NCBI GenBank assembly: GCA_947172415.1 | Contig: OX359191.1 | Span: 62,001-126,000, forward strand | Direction: 5' to 3' | DNA: 64,000 nucleotides | Origin: Chondrosia reniformis | Taxonomy: Eukaryota > Porifera > Demospongiae > Chondrillida > Chondrillidae | Part shown: piece after piece, positions 46,722 through 55,890 of the stretch | How the letters are laid out: each line of letters opens with the position of its first letter | Numbering within the stretch: position 1 is the stretch's first letter | The notes under the pieces: generated by a model | Database searches by the model: none | What the model saw: only the letters and a program-made list of their open reading frames with translations | Told to the model about the DNA's origin: nothing | Made by a program: the position numbers and the translations under genes

Positions 46722-47364
46722 TTTTTGTGATGGTTTACGAACGGAAATTGCTGAAAAGACGCCGTGCTCTCAATAGCGATTCTAAGTGATTAGCTAAATT
46801 TCTGTCAGACATTTTGTGAATGGAATCACTGTCCGACTCCTTAATGGATTGGAAACGGCATCATGTGACGCGTATAAGTTTTATATAAATTTTAACCGCA
46901 ATATAGATCGAGGGTTGTTACGCTTCCGGTTGCGTAGAATAAGCCGTATCCCTTTTTTATATATATCGTCGTTTCCTCAGCAATAGGGCAATTCAATGAC
47001 ACACTTCACAAGGTATCGATTGAAAGGTTACGTTGCTAAGTATCGTATTATATCGATATATACGGAAATCGTTCGCAACGGATCTTGTTAAGAAGCGAAA
47101 AGAAGGTTAGTAACGCACGTAAATCATTTGTGTACCTGTAGTAGTAGCACTACATAATTCTTTAATGAATATAGCATATCCCTAAGAATATCTACATGTG
47201 CTACACGGACTCCACTAGTTAAAATAGGCCATCCTTTTAGCAAACTTAAAATTACAACAAAAATTATCAAACAAATATACACAGTATAACATAAAAGTAA
47301 TGTTTATAATAAATTAACAATTGAATTAAGGAAAGAAAAGATTGGATTAGATATGTCCCTCCAC
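46722..47364. promoter_or_regulatory. Death-domain gene 5' region
   Basis: 640 bp upstream of the minus-strand death-domain gene, AT-rich on the right. An inverted cgatatatacg-type pair and atatatatcg lie around 46960-47060. No gene seen. It ends at the expanded minisatellite that opens the segmental duplication. Confidence 0.5.
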
Positions 47365-48228
47365 AATCTGGAGACCACCTCTCTAGTGTGACCACCTCTC
47401 TAGTGTGACCACCTCTCTAGTGTGACCACCTCTCTAGTGTGACCACCTCTCTAGTGTGACCACCTCTCTAGTGTGACCGCCTCTCTAATGTGACCACCTC
47501 TCTAGTGTGACCGCCTCTCTAGTGTGACCGCCTCTCTAGTGTGACCACCTCTCTAGTGTGACCGCCTCTCTAATGTGACCACCTCTCTAGTGTGACCACA
47601 TCTCTAGTGTGACCACCTCTCTAGTGTGACCACCTCTCTAGTGTGACCACCTCTCTAGTGTGACCACCTCTCTAGTGTGACCACCTCTCTAGTGTGACCA
47701 CCTCTCTAGTGTGACCACCTCTCTAGTGTGACCACCTCTCTAGTGTGACCACCTCTCTAGTGTGACCACCTCTCTAGTGTGACCAGCTCTCTAATGTGAC
47801 CACCTCTCTAGTGTGACCACCTCTCTAGTGCGACCGCCTCTCTAGTGCGACCGCCTCTCTAGTGCGACCGCCTCTCTAGTGTGACCACCTCTCTAGTGGG
47901 ACCACCTCTCTAGTGTGACCACCTCTCTAGTGTGACCACCTCTCTAGTGTGACCACCTCTCTAGTGTGACCACCTCTCTAGTGTGACCACCTCTCTAGTG
48001 CGACCACCTCTCTAGTGCGACCACCTCTCTAGTGCGACCACCTCTCTAGTGTGACCACCTCTCTAGTGCGACCACCTCTCTAGTGTGACCACCTCTCTAG
48101 TGAGACCACCTCTCTAGTGTGACCGCCTCTCTAGTGTGACCGCCTCTCTAGTGCGACCACCTCTCTAGTGCGACCGCCTCTCTAGTGTGACTGCCTCTCT
48201 AGTGTGACCACCTCTCTAACCTCTCTAA
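47365..48228. repeat. Expanded 18-bp minisatellite at duplication edge
   Basis: About 48 copies of ctctctagtgtgaccacc and variants (gcgacc, gtgggacc), homologous to TM7SF3 intron 3. It stands in place of the promoter and exons 1-3 of TM7SF3 in the duplicated copy. Confidence 0.96.
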
Positions 48229-48233
48229 TGTAG

Positions 48234-50265
48234 GTTCCTGTAACATTGAAGTATGACGATCCAAAACAGATTAATCTAGATTCTCTTCCCGGTCAAGGCG
48301 TGGTGTACAATGTTCTAGTCTCTTCACGTGATGAGGGATTTGGAGCGTATGTTCCAACAGTCACTTTCATGTGTGATATAGCAGCAGATGGGAGTGGCTG
48401 TGTTGGACTAGGTGGGTGTGGTGTTGCCATAGAAACAGGATTTTAATCAACATATAATACTTTTTCTGCATGTGTACAGGATCTACCATTACCATGGTAA
48501 CCGTAGGGTTGCTAGGCGCCATAGGTCTGGTATTCTGTCTGTTTGGACATAGACTGCTTCATTTTGGTAAGTCTGTTTTGAGGTCTCCTGTTCCCAAACT
48601 GATTTTAGATTTACTTTCCACTTCAGAGGTTCCCATTCTGAGTTTGGCCATGTCATTCTTTGTCGTATACTGTATATTGAAGGCTCACACCAAATGGTCT
48701 GAAATAGGAGTTCAGCTGGCTGCGTTGGGAATGGGGATAACCCCATCATTACTGGTGACCCTCTTCTGGTTCTTTACTGGTCACTACTTCACTTTGGTCT
48801 TTGTGTTTGCAACATTTGCTTCATTCAATTTGACATTAATTTTATTTTATACACCTTTTGGTGAGTAATTTATATTGCATGCTATGGACATATATTTAAA
48901 CAAATTGTATTGCTTTTACATTATTTCTATGCCAGTCTATGAGTATGCTATTTCTATTAGGTGATTTGCAATTCTTTGATATCCCCTATGTGTATGGATT
49001 GGCCATATTTAGTGGAACTGTTCTGCTTCTGATTCCAGTATTGGGAATCGAACTGGGAAGGATTTGCTGTCCTCAAAAGCTAAAAGATGGAATGCCCACC
49101 AAATTAGTTAGTGTCCCCATACCTTATGGTTGCCATGGTGACAGTCTCTCCTTCCATCCTCCAGACAAATGTATTTGTGTGTGCATTTCTGGGAAGTACA
49201 GCTGTTATATTTGGTGAGTCAGTACATATTATATAGAATGTTGTTTTAGTATATTCTGTAAACTTTGAACTCCAAATGATTCATTTTGTAGCGATTGCGA
49301 CATATCTTCACAGTTCGTTGACTTTGATTTGGATCAACTTTGGAAAACGTGTAACAATAGAAAATTACAACTTTAAGATTTACCAGGACTACCCTTTTCA
49401 GTTAAATGGTAAGCAAATCTCCATACCTCCCCACCTCTCCCTTGACCCCTCCCCTCCCCACCTCTCCCTTGACCCCTCCCCTCCCCACCTCTCCCTTGAC
49501 CCCTCCCTCCCCACCTCTCCCTTGACCCCTCCCTCCCCACCTCTCCCTTGACCCCTCCCTCCCCACCTCTCTCTTGACCCCTCCCCTCCCCACCTCTCCC
49601 TTGACCCCTCCCTCCCCACCTCTCCCTTGACCCCTCCCTCCCCACCTCTCCCTTGACCCCTCCCTCCCCACCTCTCTCTTGACTCCTCCCTCCCCACCTC
49701 TCCCTTGACTCCTCCCTCCCCACCTCTCCCTTGACTCCTCCCTCCCCACCTCTCCCTTGACCCCTCCCTCCCCACCTCTCCCTTGACCCCTCCCTCCCCA
49801 CCTCTCCCTTGACCCCTCCCTCCCCACCTCTCCCTTGACCCCTCCCTCCCCACCTCTCCCTTGACTCCTCCCTCCCCACCTCTCCCTTGACTCCTCCCTC
49901 CCCACCTCTCTCTTGACTCCTCCCTCCCCACCTCTCTCTTGACTCCTCCCTCCCCACCTCTCCCTTGACTCCTCCCTCCTCACCTCTCCCTTGACTCCTC
50001 CCTCCTCACCTCTCCCTTGACTCTTCCCTCCCACCTCTCCCTGGTCCCTCCTGTAGAGATACTACTAGGCATCTCTTGGGTGGTACTGTTCTTTTTGGGG
50101 ATAACCCTACAATTACTCATAACTCGTAAGCAGCGTCCCTTCCCAAAGAAGTCTCTTTACAAGTATCTCAAGACGAGGAGAACTAGAAAAGAGAAGAACA
50201 GATTATTAGTCACAGAGAGGTCACCGTTGCTAAGATACGCTGCCCAGTCCCCAACTGTACAATGA
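48234..50265 (+). pseudogene. TM7SF3 3' fragment (exons 4-10), duplicated
   Basis: Exons matching TM7SF3 exons 4-10 at 48234-48411, 48480-48566, 48627-48860, 48961-49106, 49165-49213, 49292-49408 and 50057-50265. Coding sequence is almost identical to the parent and remains open with intact splice sites, so the copy is recent. It lacks the signal peptide and exons 1-3. The parental AATAAA is changed to AATATA (50377 region). It could only be expressed from an unidentified upstream start. Intron 9 has swollen to about 650 bp by minisatellite growth. Confidence 0.88.
49425..50050. repeat. Minisatellite, cccacctctcccttgactcc
   Basis: About 25 copies of a 24-25 bp pyrimidine-rich unit in intron 9 of the TM7SF3 fragment. 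The parent intron at 40915-40980 has about two to three copies. Long Arg/Glu/Gly open frames on the minus strand are by-products. Confidence 0.96.
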
Positions 50266-50663
50266 ACAACTTCTCATGTTTATAGCAGTTTCATTTAAAT
50301 TTTTGGTCTATTTTCATGTATTAAATTGAGAAACTATTTTGTAATAGATTGTTTATTTTGTAAACGAATACGCCCGCAATATACGTAATCGTTTTTAACT
50401 CGTTTTGGGGGCCCGTACTTTGTACTAATAAGGAAAGTGAGCGAGTAAAATGGCTGTTCACTCTCTGATCAGAGTTTTTTGAGTCTTTAACAAGAGAAGA
50501 AAGCTGTTTGTAATAACTTGAGATTTATTTGTTTGGTGGTGAAAGTTTCATTTGGAGACACAATCATTTGCGTTTACTTTAACAGTCAAATTTGAAAGTT
50601 GTTACATTTTAAAATTTCAAGACAAATCAAGGTTGGACTCGTTACTGCTCGTGGTGGTCGAAG
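50266..50663. promoter_or_regulatory. Ankyrin-ZU5 gene 2 promoter region (duplicate)
   Basis: Near copy of 41191-41590. Differences include loss of the AATAAA and small indels. It carries the presumed promoter of ankyrin-ZU5 gene 2. Confidence 0.55.
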
Positions 50664-53600
50664 ATGGAAGTGATTGGATATAAAGAGATCAGAAATGAAT
50701 TGACCAGAATAATGAACAGACTAGATGAATTGACCAGAATAAGGAACAGACTAGATGAATTGACCAGAATAAGGAACAGACTAGTGAGCACATCAGAGGT
50801 GAATGCGAGACATTGTTATGTAAACGTATACAAACTAACTATTTACTACTAGTTAAACTTAGGTATTAATGGGGGATATCTTATAAACCTTTGAACGTTT
50901 TGTTAAATCCATTTGACATTAGAAGACATTGAAGTTGTGGACTATAATGAGTTGATCTGATGTGATGACTCAAAAAATACAAAAATCTAATAATTATTAA
51001 TCAATTCTATGTAATTTATAGTTTTTCAGGAGGTCCCCAGATGAGATATTGCTGAAGTCCATTGAATCTGGTGATAAGTTAACAGTGTTAATAGAAGTGA
51101 GTTGGTTAAGTGGTTTCACTATTATGTACATTTGCTAGCACTTGTCATTGTCTTCTCCAATTGAAGTTGAAGAAACTGGTCAACAGTGAGAATTTGAACA
51201 GAGAGTTGAAGAAGGATACTCTGTTTGGAATGTGGTATACAACAACTCTACATGAAGCAGTGAGATATGGTCAAGTCAGTATTATGAAGTATCTCCTTCA
51301 AATTGGTGCTGATGTGGGTAAGAAAGATTCTGATGGGAGAACAGCACTGGATGTTGCAGTTAAGACAGTAAGTGTAAATACCTTATTAGAAGTGGCTAGA
51401 ATATGAGACATGTGAACATGTTCTCCATTTTATAGAAGTCTACTCTGACATCACCGTGTTACTTCTCATCAGGCGATGTACTTCATGTAAGTATTGTTAA
51501 GGGTCTAACTTATGGGTAATGTAGTAACTTGTTTGTTAAACTTTTCTAATGTACAGAACATGATAATTATTGAACTACTTCGCCAGTACACTAGAGAGAA
51601 AGATGCAGAAATCCTTTACCTTATAAGGAAAGGCTGCTTTAATGAGGTATTGTGTACTTTACTGTAAAGCCAGCACATCATTAGCTAGCATTTATGGTTG
51701 CTAAAATGTTTATTATAACGCATACGCAATAGTGTGCCACGTTGTGAGTGAAGTGCAAAATGGCATCCTCCCTGACAGCAGGTTACAGTAAGGAAAACTG
51801 CCGTCATCTTTGCTAACATATATTACACATATTATACAGGATATTAGTATTTAAAGTTGTTTATTATATGAAACTGATTGTATTCTCTTTAAATTGTAGT
51901 TGAAGAAACTGGTGAACAGTGAGAATGTGAACAGAGAGTTGAAGAAGTATACTCTGTTTGGAATGCAGTGTACTACGACAGCTCTACACGAAGCAGTGAG
52001 ATATGGTCAATTCAGCATTGTAAAGTATCTCCTTAAAGTTGGTGCTGATGTGGATAAGAAGGATTCTAAAGGGAGAACAGTACTGGATGTTGCAGTTGAG
52101 GAAGTAAGTGGAAATACCTTATTAGAAGTGGCTAGAATATGAGACATGTGAACATGTTCTCCATTTTCTAGGAGCCTACTCGGACACCATGGTCTATTCT
52201 GAGAGAGGATTACTGCTCATCTGCTGTCACAAGAGCCGAAGTACTGCACAAGAGAATCATTGAACTACTTCTCCAGTACACTAGAAAGAAAGATGCAAAA
52301 ATCCTTTACCTTATAAGGAAAGGCTGCTTTTATGAGGTATTGTGTACTTTATTCACTAGATTGTGGGATTATTAAACAAATTTTCATAATATGATATGAT
52401 TGACACAGGTACTTCAGAAGAATTGAGACACTTTTAACTTCACTTTTTGTTTAACTAGCATCTCGTGATGCTGTTTGATTTTGACAATTTTTCCTACAAT
52501 TGGAGGAATCAAATTTTACTATGGACTATAATGAGTTTATCTGATGTGATGACAATTAATATCTTCACTTTAGAAATTTTTAAATGTTGTAAATGATAGA
52601 AATTTATGATTACAATCAAAGCTTATCTCCTCTCTATCAAGGATTTCATAACATGGAACCAAGCAAAGACCAACTGCCACAGCCATGCAACTATGGCAAA
52701 GAGATTTGGTCATGTTTCCTTTGTAAGTAAGAATTTTATTTATTAAATATAACATCAGCTCTAACTAACAAGTTTATAACCTTAAAGCAAAGCAATTGAT
52801 ATTTTAGAATTGGATGAGGTTATACAACAGTAAGCATCACTCCAAAATCAAACCAAAAGACAGGTGGAAAGGTTCTAAACAAATGTTTGATACTGAAGGT
52901 AAATAATGCAAGAATTTTATCTGCTTTAGTTTTACTGTAAAATATGAACACGTGTTCCTATTGGTTGAATATACTTGTTGTTTCCAATACTGTACTTCCC
53001 TCCACTTCCTGTTAGTTGATGAAGATGTTCTGCTGAAGAAGTGTTGGTTCCCATTTGGTTTGCACAGTCTAGTAGTAGGACCTGGAGGAGGGGATTTCCC
53101 TTTGGATTGTGGAGATAGCTTACTTGAAGTCCCAGAAGGAGCATTTGAAAAAGAGGTTGTCATTCGATATGGCATAGCACTGTATGGTCCATGGGAGCTT
53201 CCTGAAGGGTACACTCCATGCAGTGTGACAGTGTACCTGAATCTCCAGGGCCACCATCCAAATAAGGAGCTGACACTGCACCTCTCCAACTGGTATGGAG
53301 GGAAGGAGAGGGATGGAGTGAGGTTTGTGCGAGCTCCTCACATTCTCAAAGAAGGAGAGTCCAAGTACCAGTTCACCTTACTGGAGGAGGGAGACTTCTC
53401 TGATGTCAGAAGAGGAAAGCTGAAGATTGGACAACCATTGTGTCTTTATGCAGTTGCTCTCAGAGATTTGGATAAAAAGGAGCGGTTTCAAGTGAATGCT
53501 GTACAAAGGGTAATTGGTAAAGCTGAATGTCGTCCAGAATTGAGAATTCTCTTTTCTGTACAATCATACAACTGGATTGAAGTGAGTGATTATTACTTAG

Positions 53601-54221
53601 TACCTAAACATTGTAAACATTGTAATATCCTATAATATCTGGTGTACATAGATACTCAAGGAGTTGTACAATTATGACTGGGAGCTAAGGTCACAATGGA
53701 CCAATTTTCAATTTGGAGAGAATGATGTAAGAATAGTTGGAGTTCCTGACTGTTCTTGGATAAATGGGAAAACTGGAGTGAGTACATTTAAGTACTTCTA
53801 TATATATAATATTGATAATTTGGATAATGGTTTGTATTTTAAGATAAGTTTTTTTAGATTTGAATCTTGTATTGTTAAACATTTTCAATTGAATTGAACG
53901 ATGCATAGATTGAGAAAGAAGATTTTGTGTTTCGTGGAAAAACTTCTGAAGAGTTGAAAGTTGCTGTAGAACGATACCACTATCCACCATATATTCAGTG
54001 CTTTGTCCACTGTGAATGTCCAAGGACTCAAAAAATTTCCTTTTATTTGAAAGGAACCGACCGCAGGAGTGACCCAGTATTTCACTATTTCTGTAACATT
54101 GAAAAAGGTTAGTATCTGACTTACAAGAGTAAGTGGATCTATTCAACTGCACGCTAATCTTATTTTGTACATAGCAAATGAAGAGGATATCCAGTCCCCA
54201 GTAGAAGAAACTCATCGCTGA
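50664..54221 (+). CDS. Ankyrin-repeat/ZU5 protein 2 (paralog)
   Basis: Exons 50664-50783, 51022-51096, 51167-51367, 51436-51486, 51557-51646, 51900-52103, 52172-52336, 52642-52722, 52808-52898, 53016-53581, 53661-53777, 53909-54107, 54175-54221. All phases close: 668 residues. Same plan as gene 1: N-terminal helix, here with three copies of a ten-residue unit (RLDELTRIRN); two ankyrin units; ZU5 (GPGGGDFPLDCGDSLLEVP); the C-terminal module (RYHYPPYIQC). The ZU5 exon is nearly identical to gene 1, whereas the C-terminal exons are strongly diverged. Two exons of gene 1 (42975-43028 and 43122-43205) are one exon here, and the third partial ankyrin exon is missing. Confidence 0.85.
51660..51850. 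other. Copy-specific insertion in an intron of ankyrin-ZU5 gene 2
   Basis: About 190 bp that interrupts the intron homologous to 42580-42693 of gene 1. No coding content or clear terminal inverted repeats are visible; a short mobile element is possible. Confidence 0.4.
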
Positions 54222-54386
54222 TGCAAGAGTTGGTGTCGTCACAGAACTTACAATTATTAGTGTGAACTAATTATCTAAACTAAATAATAAATAATTAAAA
54301 ATGTAAGTTACTCTTTGATTACACTCCCAACTGTTTCTTGAATTTCTTGATCAGCTTCTTCGAGACACTGGCAATGAACAATTGCT

Positions 54387-55804
54387 TCATAAATTGTTTC
54401 CAGTGTCCTTGATTTGGTACAATTCTAAAAAAGAAACTCCATCAGTTGCTGAATAGAGCTATCAACTAATGGAACTAACCTTCCTTTATGTCAATGTTAA
54501 AATTATAATCAGCATCGCCAGAACAACCCACTAGTGATATAGGAATTATTGATTCATTTGTCAGCTCTCCTTTACGTTTACCTCTTGTATATTGAGCAAA
54601 ACATGAAATGTATGGAGGAAAGTAGTGGGAATTGACTGCTTTTTTCATTTCTTCTCCTGAAAGCTCCATTCCAATTTCAAAGTCCCACTGCTCCACCTGA
54701 CATGAAAATTGCACTGAAATTCCAGAATTCACACATAACTTGCTATAACTTACTCCCTGCTTGCCCTGGATGGCAGCATACCAGCCAGGACCGCTGGTCT
54801 GTACAATATTCACATGCACATCTGAGGAATCCTGGAATGTAAATTCACGCCACTTGGTCAGCAAGTGCCAACTGTTTGGCTTATAAAGATCCTCCATAAC
54901 CTAAAAACAGTACAGTGTATATACACAGATGCATTCACTTTATCCGGAATACCTTGGTCCAGTTACATGACTTGTGTGAGAATAATACTCTTAACTCTTC
55001 ACAACTTTCCAATTCACTGATTAGTCTTTGTGCAGCATTCACTTGAAACCGCTCCTTTTTATCCAAATCTCTGAGAGCAACTGCATAAAGACACAATGGT
55101 TGTCCAATCTTCAGCTTCCCTCTTCTGACATCAGAGAAGTCTCCCTCCTCCAGTAAGATGAACTGGTACTTGGACTCTCCTTTGAGAACGTGAGGAGCTC
55201 GCACAAACTTTACTCCATCTCTCTCCTTCCCTCCGTACCAGTTGGAGAGGTGCAGTGTCAGCTCCTTATTTGGATGGTGGCCCTGGAGATTCAGGTACAC
55301 TGTCACACTGCATGAAGTGTACCCTTCAGGAAGCTCCCATGGACCGTGCAGTGCTATACCATATCGAATGACAACCTCTTCTTCAAATGCTCCACTTGGG
55401 ACTTCAAGTAAGCTATCTCCATAATCTAAAGGGAAATCCCCTCCTCCAGGTCCTACTACTAGACTGTGCAAACCAAATGGGAACCAACACTTCTTCAGCA
55501 AAACATTTTCATTAACTGACGGGAGCCATTCCTCTATATCTCTTGCTAATGCCATCTGATTGTCCTTACTCTCATCCTTCTTCAATACCTCGGCAAAAGC
55601 TTTTAACTTTCTAACCGAAGGATCCTTTACTAACAAACTATACAGATAGCCTCGTCCATTTTCATCAGTAGTTCTCTGAATCTCAGATAGTTCATTTTCA
55701 TTTATAACGTCACTTCTATGAAGTTCTGTAGCTAAGGTTTTAACGTCGATAAACTTATAATACTTGTTAAAGCTTTCGTTGAAAATTCGAAGTAAAGATT
55801 CCAT
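54387..55804 (-). CDS. CARD-like/ZU5 protein
   Basis: Exons 55804-54953, 54900-54754, 54696-54480, 54424-54387. All phases close: 417 residues. Residues 1-95 form an all-helical death-fold domain, most like a CARD (NENELSEIQRTTDE, YLYSLLVKDPSVRKLKAF). A ZU5 domain follows (GPGGGDFPLDYGDSLLEVP), very close to that of the two ankyrin-ZU5 proteins. The C-terminal module has GPGWYAAIQGKQG and SHYFPPYISCFAQ. It lacks ankyrin repeats, so its first exon is a swap of the N-terminal half relative to its neighbours. It is head to head with the double-CARD gene. The CARD call is by pattern only; a DED is possible. Confidence 0.85.
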
Positions 55805-55890
55805 TTTTTAGTGCGTCACCAATAAATATGGAGACGAGATAGTGGTCTCGACTTGCGAGACTTAGTCCCCTGAGTTGGTCCTATATATAT
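55805..55890. promoter_or_regulatory. 86-bp bidirectional promoter between two death-fold genes
   Basis: The start codons at 55804 (minus) and 55891 (plus) are 86 bp apart. The interval has caccaataaatatgg (CCAAT-like), a perfect palindrome GTCTCG-acttg-CGAGAC at 55845-55861 and a tatatatat run at 55882-55890 next to the plus-strand ATG. Confidence 0.7.

Larger units (their letters stand above)
47365..54221. repeat. Segmental duplication, derived copy
   Basis: Direct repeat of 39450-45243. The left edge lies in an expanded minisatellite homologous to TM7SF3 intron 3. The death-domain gene at 45519-46721 sits between the two copies and is itself single. Confidence 0.92.

Noticed and set aside
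49373-50034. Arg/Glu/Gly-rich minus-strand frames
   Set aside because: By-products of the pyrimidine-rich minisatellite in intron 9 of the TM7SF3 fragment.
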